The notes below the pieces were generated by a model that was not told the origin of the DNA, did not search any database, and saw only the letters and a program-made list of their open reading frames with translations. From Crocinitomicaceae bacterium (GTDB lineage: Bacteria; Bacteroidota; Bacteroidia; Flavobacteriales_D; Crocinitomicaceae), in contig JADJEU010000008.1 of NCBI GenBank assembly GCA_016709005.1, positions 102,151 through 166,150 of the forward strand: a DNA stretch of 64,000 nt, in the 5' to 3' direction. Positions 28,221 to 37,574 of the stretch are shown here, piece by piece. The position numbers and the translations under genes are program-made. Every line of letters begins with the position of its first letter. The first letter of the stretch is position 1.

Positions 28221-29591
28221 ATGAGCTCAAAACCATCTATACCAAAAGGAACCCGCGATTTTTTACCTGAAACCATGGTGAAACGCAATTATATTTTTTC
28301 AACGATCAAATCGGTTTTTGAAAAATATGGATTCCTGCCCATTGAAACTCCTTCCATGGAGAACACTGAAACCTTAATGGGGAAATACGGTGATGAAGGA
28401 GATAAATTGATTTTTAGAATTCTGGATTCTGGTGATAGCGTTAAGAATGCAGATGTGGCTGCTCTTGCGGATGGGAATTATGGAAAGTTTTCAAATTCAG
28501 TTGCCGGTAAAGCCTTGCGTTATGATCTAACAGTTCCTTTTGCGCGTTTTGTAGTACAGAATCAAAATGAATTAGCCTTTCCGTTTAAGCGTTATCAGAT
28601 TCAACCGGTTTGGCGCGCTGATCGTCCTCAAAAAGGAAGATACCGTGAGTTTTATCAATGTGATGCCGATGTTGTTGGAAGTGATTCATTGTTGTATGAA
28701 ATTGAATTGGTTCAGATTTTTGATGAGGTACTTTCCAAATTAGGTTTTGAAGATTTTTCAATCAAAATAAACAATCGCAAAATATTAAGTGGAATTGCAG
28801 AAGTTTGTGGTGAAGCTGAAAAATTAATTGCCATTACAGTTGCCATTGATAAGCTTGATAAGATTGGAATTGATGGCGTGATCAAAGAATTACAAGAGAG
28901 AGGAGTGAGCGATCAGGCGATCAAAAAAATTAATCCACTCTTCAGTCTGACCGGGTCAAACGAAGAAAAACTTTCAAGTCTAAAAACATTTTTAGAATTA
29001 TCTGAAGTTGGTTTAAAGGGCATTGAAGAATTGTCTTATGTGTTAAGTCGTGCAAACGAATTGGGAATTCAAAAGGCAAACATTGAATTTGATGTGACGC
29101 TTGCGCGCGGTTTGAATTATTACACCGGTGCTATTTTTGAAGTGAAGGCAAATAATGTTCAGATGGGCAGTATTTGTGGGGGCGGTCGTTATGATGACCT
29201 AACCGGTTTATTTGGTTTGAAAGGATTATCAGGTGTAGGAATTTCATTTGGTGCAGATCGCATTTACGATGTGATGAATGAGTTGAATTTATTTCCAACA
29301 GCTGCTTTGACATCAACCAAAGTTTTGTTCATCAATTTTGGAGAGACCGAGCAAATGCATTCTTTGAAAATTGCAAAACAATTGCGTGAAAAAAATATAG
29401 CCTGTGAAGTGTATCCGTCAGATGCAAAAATGCAAAAGCAAATGAAGTATGCGAATGATCGCAAGATACCATTTGTGGTGATGATCGGATCAAAAGAAAT
29501 CGAATCCAATCAGGTTACGTTTAAAAATATGGAAAGTGGTGCACAGCAAACCGCATCGCTGGATCAGTTGATCAAAGAAATCTCACAGTGA
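28221..29591 (+). CDS. hisS: Histidyl-tRNA synthetase
   Basis: A class II synthetase that charges tRNA-His. The ATG at 28221 gives MSSKPSIPKGTRDFLPE, the usual N-terminus. Motif 2 appears as FKRYQIQPVWRADRPQKGRY, the histidine-specific segment as ARGLNYYTGAIFEV, and motif 3 as GVGISFGADRI. The anticodon-binding domain is at the C-terminus (YPSDAKMQKQMKYANDRKIP). The protein is about 456 residues. hutH follows 22 bases later on the same strand. Confidence 0.96.
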   Translation: MSSKPSIPKGTRDFLPETMVKRNYIFSTIKSVFEKYGFLPIETPSMENTETLMGKYGDEGDKLIFRILDSGDSVKNADVAALADGNYGKFSNSVAGKALRYDLTVPFARFVVQNQNELAFPFKRYQIQPVWRADRPQKGRYREFYQCDADVVGSDSLLYEIELVQIFDEVLSKLGFEDFSIKINNRKILSGIAEVCGEAEKLIAITVAIDKLDKIGIDGVIKELQERGVSDQAIKKINPLFSLTGSNEEKLSSLKTFLELSEVGLKGIEELSYVLSRANELGIQKANIEFDVTLARGLNYYTGAIFEVKANNVQMGSICGGGRYDDLTGLFGLKGLSGVGISFGADRIYDVMNELNLFPTAALTSTKVLFINFGETEQMHSLKIAKQLREKNIACEVYPSDAKMQKQMKYANDRKIPFVVMIGSKEIESNQVTFKNMESGAQQTASLDQLIKEISQ

Positions 29592-29613
29592 GTTCAAAAA
29601 AATAAATAGTGAA

Positions 29614-31104
29614 ATGAAACATTCCATTTCGTCAGATCATTTGAGTCTGCAAAAAATTCAGGAGATTATTGAAAATAACATCAAGTTGGAATTATCTGAA
29701 TCTGCCCGTAAAAAAATTCAACTCTGCCGTGATTATCTGGATCAGAAAATGAGCAAAGCAGGTGAGGTGCATTACGGAATCAATACAGGTTTTGGTTCAC
29801 TTTGCGACACCGTTATCTCCAATGAAGATTTGGGAAAATTGCAACGTAACCTTGTTCTCTCACATGCCTGCGGAACCGGTGATGAAGTTCCCAAAGGAAT
29901 TGTGAGATTAATGTTGCTGCTGAAAATTCAAGGACTTTCTTATGGTCATTCTGGTGTACAAGTTGAAACGGTTCAGCGTTTGATAGACATGTACAACAAC
30001 GACATCACGCCAATCATTTATCAGCTAGGTTCATTGGGCGCATCAGGTGATTTAGCTCCGTTAGCACATTTATCATTGCCCTTAATTGGTGAAGGTGAAG
30101 TTTATTTTGGAGGTGATCGCATGAAATCAGTAGAGATGCTTTCACTCATGAAATGGTCCAAAATAGAATTGAAATCAAAAGAAGGATTGGCCTTGTTGAA
30201 CGGAACACAATTCATGAGCGCATATGGTGTTTGGTCATTAATTCAAAGTAATCGTCTTTCATACGCAGCTGATTTAATTGGCGCCATTTCATTAGAAGGA
30301 TATGATGGAAGATTGAATCCATTTTATGAAAACGTAAATGCAATTCGTAATCAGGTTGGTCAAATAGAAACAGCTGCGCGATTCAGAAAAATTTTAGAAG
30401 GAAGTGAGTTGATTGCAAAAGAAAAAATTCACGTTCAAGATCCTTATTCATTCAGATGTATACCGCAAGTGCACGGCGCTTCAAAAGATGCTATTGCACA
30501 TGTCACAGCTGTGTTTGAAAGAGAGATTAATGCCGTCACGGATAACCCAACTATTTTTCCAGAAACGGATGAAATTATTTCAGCCGGAAATTTTCACGGT
30601 CAACCGCTTGCAATCTCACTTGACTTTTTAGGAATTGCCTTAGCAGAACTCGGTAGTATTTCAGAACGCAGAATTTATAAACTGATCAGCGGCACCAGAA
30701 ATTTACCACCATTTTTAGTTTCAAAACCGGGTTTGAATTCAGGTTTTATGATTCCGCAATATACGGCGGCGTCGATTGTCAGTCAGAATAAACAATTGGC
30801 AACACCGGCATCAGTAGATTCCATCGAGTCATCAAACGGACAAGAAGATCACGTGAGTATGGGCGCAAACGCAGCCACAAAAACGTATCGTATTGTTGAA
30901 AATCTGAACCGTATTCTGGCAATCGAATTATTCAATGCCGCGCAGGCAATCGAATTCAGACGCCCCGGAAAATCAAGTGCGGTTATTGAAAATTTATTGA
31001 GCGATTACCGCAAACATGTGCCATCTGTTCAGGATGATAAGTACATGCATCCTGAGATTGAAAAATCAATTAACTTTATTAAAAAAATTCAAAATTATGT
31101 CTGA
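29614..31104 (+). CDS. hutH: Histidine ammonia-lyase
   Basis: The enzyme removes ammonia from histidine to give urocanate. The Ala143-Ser144-Gly145 triad in LGASGDLAPLAHL forms the MIO cofactor. Other family features are NTGFGSLCDTVIS, NGTQFMSAYG and SIESSNGQEDHVSMGANAA. The 496-residue length is normal. No hutU, hutI or hutF gene is adjacent; the gene sits between hisS and a membrane protein whose start overlaps its end. Confidence 0.95.
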   Translation: MKHSISSDHLSLQKIQEIIENNIKLELSESARKKIQLCRDYLDQKMSKAGEVHYGINTGFGSLCDTVISNEDLGKLQRNLVLSHACGTGDEVPKGIVRLMLLLKIQGLSYGHSGVQVETVQRLIDMYNNDITPIIYQLGSLGASGDLAPLAHLSLPLIGEGEVYFGGDRMKSVEMLSLMKWSKIELKSKEGLALLNGTQFMSAYGVWSLIQSNRLSYAADLIGAISLEGYDGRLNPFYENVNAIRNQVGQIETAARFRKILEGSELIAKEKIHVQDPYSFRCIPQVHGASKDAIAHVTAVFEREINAVTDNPTIFPETDEIISAGNFHGQPLAISLDFLGIALAELGSISERRIYKLISGTRNLPPFLVSKPGLNSGFMIPQYTAASIVSQNKQLATPASVDSIESSNGQEDHVSMGANAATKTYRIVENLNRILAIELFNAAQAIEFRRPGKSSAVIENLLSDYRKHVPSVQDDKYMHPEIEKSINFIKKIQNYV

Positions 31105-31603
31105 GTTATTAGATGAGAAAAGCCTGTTGAATGAAAAACGTGGAGCTACATTAAAAGTTCTTGCAATTTTATCATGGGTGTGGATTGGCTTAGGGACTTT
31201 GATGACGCTGCCTGGAATTTTTTCTGGCCCAATGACTCCTGAACAATTGGAAGACGCTAAAGTGGAAATTCTTTCGATGGTGACACCTGAATCGCAAAAA
31301 ATACTGGGACCAGATTTTATGAATGAAAACATTGCAATTCTGGAGCGCACCAATGAACTCCATTATTCCATTATGGGTCTGAATATCTCAAGTTATATTT
31401 TAGGATTCTATGCTGTTTTCTTAATGTATAATCTCAAGAAAAAGGGATTTTATTTATATGTTCTTTATTCGTTGATTCCGGTGATTAGTCCGCTTTTATT
31501 TTTTGAGCCCGGCCCAATCAGAGGCATGACTATTGGCGTGTGGCTTTTCCTTGCATCCGTGTTCTGTATTTTATACGGTGTGCAAACAAAACGAATGGCC
31601 TGA
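31097..31603 (+). CDS. Small integral membrane protein of unknown function
   Basis: The ATG at 31097 overlaps the last eight bases of hutH and is preferred over an earlier in-frame start inside hutH. The 168-residue product has four likely membrane helices (TLKVLAILSWVWIGLGTLMT, then SSYILGFYAVFLMY, YVLYSLIPVISPLLFF and IGVWLFLASVFCILYG). The long loop after helix 1 carries PMTPEQLEDAKVEILSMV. No family recognised. Confidence 0.8.
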   Translation: MSELLDEKSLLNEKRGATLKVLAILSWVWIGLGTLMTLPGIFSGPMTPEQLEDAKVEILSMVTPESQKILGPDFMNENIAILERTNELHYSIMGLNISSYILGFYAVFLMYNLKKKGFYLYVLYSLIPVISPLLFFEPGPIRGMTIGVWLFLASVFCILYGVQTKRMA

Positions 31604-31640
31604 CCAACGCTTGTATTCAAAGCTTCGTTTAGTTTATAGG

Positions 31641-32315
31641 ATGAAAAAATTAGTAAGCATAGTGAGTGTTTTTGTATTGATTTCTTCCTGTAAGAAAGAC
31701 GATACTCCGATTATTTATGGCTACGATGTTTATCCAATGGAGGAGGGGCATTACGTGATCTACGATGTCGTGGATATTTTTCACGATGTAGCATTGATAC
31801 CCGCACACGACACAAATTATTATCAAATCAAAGAAGTAGTTGGAGAAGAGGAATTGGATGGAGAGAATCAGCCATACCGAAAACTCTATCGCTATTACCG
31901 TGCGTCAGATACACTTAATTGGATTATGCAAGATGTTTGGACCGTAAAAAGAACCGGGCAATCTCTTGAAACACTTGAGGAAAATAAACGCAGAATCAGT
32001 TTAGCTTTTTCTATTTCATACGATCAGTATTGGAATTACAATGCCCTGAATGAAGACGAGGAACTGACCGCTCGGTATGACAATATCTATGAACCATTTT
32101 CAATTGGATCTGATTCATATGACTCAACCGTGCGCGTTGAAATTGAAAATCTGATCACCTTCATTGAATACAAAAGACAATATGATATTTATGCGATGAA
32201 TGTTGGTCGCATCATTCGTGTACAAAAGGATTTGGAGATTCTGAATTCGGATACAACAGATATCAAGAAGGGCACTGAGCTTTTTTATACTGCAATTGAT
32301 TTTGGTATTGAATAA
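31641..32315 (+). CDS. Lipoprotein of unknown function
   Basis: The ATG at 31641 gives a lipoprotein signal, MKKLVSIVSVFVLISSC, with the Cys at residue 17. An upstream in-frame start would read through the preceding gene and is rejected. The 224-residue mature protein is acidic and tyrosine-rich (YGYDVYPMEEGHYVIYDVVD), which is typical of Bacteroidota outer-surface lipoproteins. No domain recognised. Confidence 0.83.
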   Translation: MKKLVSIVSVFVLISSCKKDDTPIIYGYDVYPMEEGHYVIYDVVDIFHDVALIPAHDTNYYQIKEVVGEEELDGENQPYRKLYRYYRASDTLNWIMQDVWTVKRTGQSLETLEENKRRISLAFSISYDQYWNYNALNEDEELTARYDNIYEPFSIGSDSYDSTVRVEIENLITFIEYKRQYDIYAMNVGRIIRVQKDLEILNSDTTDIKKGTELFYTAIDFGIE

Positions 32316-32364
32316 GTAGAGAATTATTTTCTACCTTGTCGTCCTGAAAAAACAAAAAAAAACT

Positions 32365-32718
32365 ATGCGTGTACCCATTACAAAAGAGTTGAATCTCGAA
32401 GACTTGAAGTCTATTCTTGAACGTGAGCATTCAGGATTAAAATGTACCTGGCGCGGAAAAAAAGTACTCATCGTGAGTGATCCTGCTGTTTCTAAATCAG
32501 CGGCAGCACAAGTGATGGCTGGAAAAAAGAAAGCTACAATTGTGGAGGCATTTTCTACGGTGGGAGGTCAAATGTTATTCTTCCTTTTTGTTTTATTATT
32601 GGGTATTATGATTCCGTTTATTATTTACCTGATTGCTTTTAAACCTAAGCAAAAAGTTATTTGTAATAAGGTTGCAGATGTGGTTCGTGCGCACTATGGT
32701 GCGACTGAGGTAGTTTAA
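32365..32718 (+). CDS. Small protein with two membrane-flanking regions, unknown function
   Basis: The 117-residue protein has a soluble, basic N-terminal half and one strong hydrophobic segment (MLFFLFVLLLGIMIPFIIYL, near residues 72-95), then a short polar tail. No family is recognised. A strong terminator lies about 50 bases after the stop. Confidence 0.72.
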   Translation: MRVPITKELNLEDLKSILEREHSGLKCTWRGKKVLIVSDPAVSKSAAAQVMAGKKKATIVEAFSTVGGQMLFFLFVLLLGIMIPFIIYLIAFKPKQKVICNKVADVVRAHYGATEVV

Positions 32719-32766
32719 GTCATTGAAAACACCGTTCCTATATTGTTGGAACAAGCTTGAAATATG

Positions 32767-32796
32767 GGCGATAAGGCAACTTATCGCCTTTTTTTT
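32767..32796 (+). terminator. Terminator before the large T9SS gene
   Basis: GGCGATAAG (32767-32775) pairs perfectly with CTTATCGCC (32780-32788) around a GCAA loop, followed by eight T residues. Confidence 0.92.
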
Positions 32797-32837
32797 CGTA
32801 TTCAAATAAATGACCAATTTTTTCGTTACTTATTTAA

Positions 32838-35800
32838 GTGAAACTTAAATATCTCCTCATATTCTGTTTTGTGTTTGCCTTTGGCAGATCAAGCTTTGCA
32901 TCGCACATTATGGGAGGTGAAATTACCTGGACCTGTTTAGGCGCAGGCTCCTATCAGTTTAATTTGATTCTTTATCGCGATTGCAACGGAATAGAAATCA
33001 CGGATCCTTCATTGAATATTGAAGTTTGGGGGCATCCAACAGTCACAACAATTACCTGTAATTTGCTTTCCTCAACAGATTTGAGTCCTTCATGTACACA
33101 AGTTGGCGGTGGTCCCATTGAACTAGCTTGTGGTGCTGGCATGGGAGGAGGAAACGGAGCAGGAGCGGTACAAAAATTTCATTACCAATCAGCACCAATC
33201 GTTCTTGCTGGTACTCCACCTGCAACAGGCTGGGCGTTTACCTATGATTCATTTTCAAGAAACTGGGATCTGAGTAACATTGTCGATCCATTCAACTACG
33301 GACTGACTTTGTCTGCTAGAATGTATGTCGTGGTAGGTGCAAATGCAAATCCATGCACTGACTCGTCTCCTCAATTTGAGCAGGATCCATACATGCTGGT
33401 ATGCGCAGGCACCGAGTTTCAGTATAATCCAAGTGCATTTGATCCAGATAATGATTCTCTTGTTTATTCGTGGGGAGTTCCGTTAGATCATTTTTTATCC
33501 GGGTCTTTCAATCCGCCTGTCAATCCATCACCTGTAGCGTTTGTTGCAGGTTATTCAAACACAAACCCTACTCCAAATGCAAGTTTTGCGGCAGGTAATA
33601 TTCCAGCAACAATGGATACTGAAAGTGGTGTGATTTCGTTTCTTTCCAACACAACGGGAAATTTTGGACATGTTCAAAAAATAGATTCATACCGCAACGG
33701 TCAATTGGTTTCAACCGTCAACAGAGAATTTCAGATGATTGTGATTGCTTGTCCGGGATACAACAATGATGCACCAGTCATCACACCACCATTCTCTGCA
33801 GGCACAAGTTTTGAAGCCGAATTTTTTGCAGGTGATCTGGTGAATTTTAACATCGTTATTTCTGATCCGGAACTTTTACAGGATGGAACACCACAGACTG
33901 TTGTATTAAATCCTTCCGGAAGTTATTTTGGAACCAACTTTACAAATGCCGCCACAGGTTGTGATTATGCTCCGTGCGCTACGTTAAGCACTGCACCTAT
34001 TATTTCTGGTGTACAAGGATTAACCACTACATTCAACTGGCAGACATCGTGTGATCATTTACTTGATGCGAATGGTGTTCAGCAGGCAGAGGTCACATAC
34101 TATTTTGTCCTGAATGCTCAGGATGATTATTGCACAGTGCCGGGCCGCACATTTGAAACCGTAGCCATCAAGATAAAAAATAAAGAAATGCTTGCAGCTG
34201 CAGATTTGCATTGTGCAGATGTTGCTGGCAAATGGAGACGTAACTTTAACCTGGGAGCCTACCACAGATCTTTCCGGAACTTCATTTATTGAATATCAGG
34301 TTTGGTCACTTGAAGATGGTTTCCTTGCCGCTATTCCAACAATCGCAACATCATCTTTTACAGTTGCCGGAGCCAATGCAGATCTGGGGGCTAAACACTA
34401 CTACATTAAAACTGAGTTTGGATGTAACGGCAATAATTCAATCAGTTCAGATACCCTGTCTACAATTTATCTAAATATGATTGATCTTGCTGATGGTCGC
34501 GTTTCGTTGAGCTGGAACGATACACATAATCCAATCAATAATGGCGATAATTCTACCTATGAAATATACCGCGAATATCCTTTAGGAGTTTGGACATTAA
34601 GAGGAACCATGCCTTTCGGTGGAAGTAATTTTTTCATCGATACCATTGATGTTTGTGATGCAATGCAGGCCTATGAAATTCGTATTTCAAACAGTGCGGG
34701 TTGTGTTTCTACTTCCAATGAACCTGCCATGTTTTTGCAAGACATTATCAATCCATTAATACCGGTGATTGATTGGGTAAGCATTGATACAACAAATGGA
34801 AATGTAAATCTGAGTTGGAATGTGAATCCTGCTGCTGATACATATGGTTATATCATCTACATGCTGATTAACGGATTTTGGGAACCTATTGATACTGTAT
34901 ACGGAATTGGAAACACCTCTTATTCTTACGCAGGAACCAATTCGGCTAACGTAGCTGAAACGTATCGTCTGGCTGCTTTCGATTCTTGTCTCACGGTTAC
35001 TTTTCCGCAAGTTTATCAAACTTCAGCATTGAGTCCGCCGCATACAACAATTCATTTACAGGAGGAATTCAGTCCGTGCGATAAAGCAGTTACACTAGAG
35101 TGGACACCTTACATGGGATGGGTTGCGGGTGTTAACCGATATGAGTTAATTGTGAGCATCGCAGGTTCACCGTACGAAATTATCGCTTCACTAGGAGCAT
35201 CAACAACCACGTTCACGCATGCTGATTTATTCTATGATGCAAATTATTGCTACTTCATTCGAGCGGTGTCAAATGATGATTCTATTTCTTATTCTAATCG
35301 TGCATGCCGATTCACACAAAGTCCAAGTGAAGCAAATTTCCATTACCTCGCTTCAGCATCTTACAATCTTGCAGATGAAGTTGAATTGACCTGTTATACA
35401 GATGGCGCTGCATCCGTTCAGGGTTATGAGGTCGAAGTAAAAGGTCCGCTTGATTTGGATTATAGCTATCTGGCTACTGTAAATGCAAACGGAACTGATT
35501 TCGTTTATTATAATGATGGCACCGTAATTCCTGATCGCGGTGCATATCAATATCGGATTAATTTAATTGATTCATGCGGCAATGTAGGTTTTGTGACGAA
35601 CGTTGCGCGCACTGTATTTCTTGAAGTTCAGACAGACCATGTCAGTATGATTAATACACTTAGCTGGTCATCTTATGAAGGCTTCGATGGCAACATCATT
35701 GAGTACAGAGTTTATCGCGGAATAAATGGAGTGTTTGATGTATCGCCAATAGCAGTAACACTGCCTGGTGTTCGGTCATTTGAAGATGATGTATCATCGT

Positions 35801-36195
35801 TTATGCAATCTGAAGGTCAGTTTTGTTATCGGGTAGAAGCGGTTGAGTCTGTCAATTCTTATGGTTTTGCTCAGACAGCTTTTTCAAATAATGTGTGTGT
35901 AACCATTGATCCGCTGGTCTATATTCCAAATGCATTTATTGTCAATGGCGAAAATCCAATCTTTATTCCAATTGTATCCTTGTATGATTTTGATTCTTAT
36001 CTGCTCACAATTTACGATCGTTGGGGCGGAGTAGTTTTTCAAACTGAAGACAGAACTGAAGGCTGGAACGGTGAAGCTGACATGGGTGATTTAAAGCCTC
36101 AGGGAACGTATGTTTATCATCTCACGTTTCAGGATCGCGCCGGTAAAATCTATAATTACCGTGGCATTGTAACCATGCTTATTGATAAGGAATAA
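32838..36195 (+). CDS. Large secreted protein with T9SS type B (gliding-type) sorting domain, frameshifted in the middle
   Basis: The first frame starts with a GTG at 32838, encodes a signal peptide (MKLKYLLIFCFVFAFGRSSF) and ASHIMGGEITWTCLG, an N-terminus I associate with Bacteroidota adhesin-like proteins, and runs to 34292. A second frame carries the rest to 36195. They join near 34218-34230, where HCADVA can continue into ANGDVTLTWEPTTDL if one extra base is removed. The joined protein would be 1118 residues. The second half has fibronectin-III or Ig-like repeats. The end (PNAFIVNGENPIFIPIV, then YDRWGGVVFQTEDRTEGWNG and GTYVYHLTF) is a gliding-motility-associated C-terminal domain, a signal for the type IX secretion system. 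A role in adhesion or surface structure is inferred. Confidence 0.86.
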
Positions 36196-36865
36196 TCAGT
36201 GATCTGATCCAAATTGAGAGCGGTACCAGAATAAACCAGACACCAAGTGTAATTAGAATTCCGGAAACAGAAAATTCCTTATTGGCTTTTGTTGATTCAG
36301 TATCTTTAGATGTGCCCATGCGGTTTGTCAAACCAGATAACCGTCCGCCAAAAAAGAAAATGCTGCGCACCACCGCAAGGCTGACAATGGTAATTGTTAT
36401 CCAGTCAAAATTCTGGATTTCAAAAAAACGATAGAATAATTTACTCAAAAAATATCCGGCGGTAGCCATAATTCCAATCGTGAATAAGATTGGAAAAACA
36501 GGAGCATCTTTTATACCGTCTTTAAAAGCTTTGTGGGCAAATGCATAGATGAGTCCAACGATAACGCCCATCATATCAATAGCGGCCATTTCAATAAAAA
36601 TGACTGAATAATCAGTCGTGTTAAACCATGACGCAGCCAAAAGCAATAAAGGCGTCAAGAGTAATGCTAAAATACTTAAGATTGGCTGATGAGGTGGAGA
36701 GTAAACCACCGATAAGAGAGTTTGATAAACCACTAGAACAATCCAGCCGCTGATCAGAATTTTAATGAAAAGGTCATTGCCGAATCCTGTTAGAATTCCA
36801 TACATAGCAAAACCAAAAAGAGGCAAATAAGAAATTAAAGCGAAATGAATTTTTTCACTACTCAC
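36179..36865 (-). CDS. Integral membrane protein of unknown function
   Basis: The 228-residue protein has about six hydrophobic helices, for example ILISGWIVLVVYQTLLSVV, ILALLLTPLLLLAASWF and GILITLGVWFILVPLSIWI. Its 3' end overlaps the end of the T9SS gene on the other strand by 17 bases. Its ATG overlaps the TGA of plsC by four bases, so it is translated together with plsC. No family recognised. Confidence 0.8.
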   Translation of the reverse strand: MSSEKIHFALISYLPLFGFAMYGILTGFGNDLFIKILISGWIVLVVYQTLLSVVYSPPHQPILSILALLLTPLLLLAASWFNTTDYSVIFIEMAAIDMMGVIVGLIYAFAHKAFKDGIKDAPVFPILFTIGIMATAGYFLSKLFYRFFEIQNFDWITITIVSLAVVRSIFFFGGRLSGLTNRMGTSKDTESTKANKEFSVSGILITLGVWFILVPLSIWIRSLIIPYQ

Positions 36866-37569
36866 AGCTCTAAAATTTTTTGACGCACCAATTCTGTTCG
36901 CTGATCCATTGGAAGGTTGTTCAGCTCGTCTGGTGAAATGGGGTTTCCAATAACAACATCAACCTGTCCGGGTTTGATTTTTAATTTGTTTGCAGATGGC
37001 CAGATGTCATACGTTCCCTTGATATGAACCGGAATTATATAGGCCTTTGCGTCTTCGGCCAAATAGAATCCGCCCTTTTTTAAAGAGTTGAGTTTTCCGG
37101 TTTTTGAAGTGGTACCTTCTGGATAGATTGCTACGTGCCTTCCTTTATTTATCAGCTGGCCTGCTCGTGACAAACTTTCTTTGGCTTTGGTAGTGTTTTT
37201 TCGGTCAATCAAAATGGTATCTGATAACATCAAATACCAGCCTAAAAAAGGAATTACTCTAAGTTCTTTCTTAGCAATAAAATGAAGTCGTAACGGAACC
37301 GATTTCAGAAGCACGGGAATATCCAGATAGGAGGTGTGATTGGACATGACAATGTAAGGAAGATTGGGTTTTATATTTTCAGCTCCGGTAATTTTTAGCT
37401 TGGCGCCCATTAGAAAAAGTGCAACGGGTGTCCATATTTTTTGAGCAAAGTAAAAGGTTGGTTCTTTGCTAAAGAACAGGAGCGAAGTAATAAGAGATAA
37501 CACAATGCATATCACTGCCCAGGCGCCAAAAATTATTAGCAATATTATGGTCAAGAAAATGCGCATCAC
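36862..37569 (-). CDS. plsC: 1-acyl-sn-glycerol-3-phosphate acyltransferase
   Basis: The 235-residue protein has an N-terminal membrane helix (FLTIILLIIFGAWAVICIVL) and the acyltransferase blocks of the family: the H-x4-D catalytic pair in MSNHTSYLDIPVLL and the phosphate-binding VAIYPEGTTSKTG. It makes phosphatidic acid from lysophosphatidic acid at the inner membrane. It lies five bases after priA and overlaps the next membrane protein gene, which suggests one operon. Confidence 0.92.
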   Translation of the reverse strand: MMRIFLTIILLIIFGAWAVICIVLSLITSLLFFSKEPTFYFAQKIWTPVALFLMGAKLKITGAENIKPNLPYIVMSNHTSYLDIPVLLKSVPLRLHFIAKKELRVIPFLGWYLMLSDTILIDRKNTTKAKESLSRAGQLINKGRHVAIYPEGTTSKTGKLNSLKKGGFYLAEDAKAYIIPVHIKGTYDIWPSANKLKIKPGQVDVVIGNPISPDELNNLPMDQRTELVRQKILEL

Positions 37570-37574
37570 TTTTT

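Noticed and set aside
31016..31096. Upstream extension of the membrane protein gene into hutH
   Set aside because: The added residues translate hutH sequence out of frame; the ATG at 31097 gives a normal N-terminus.
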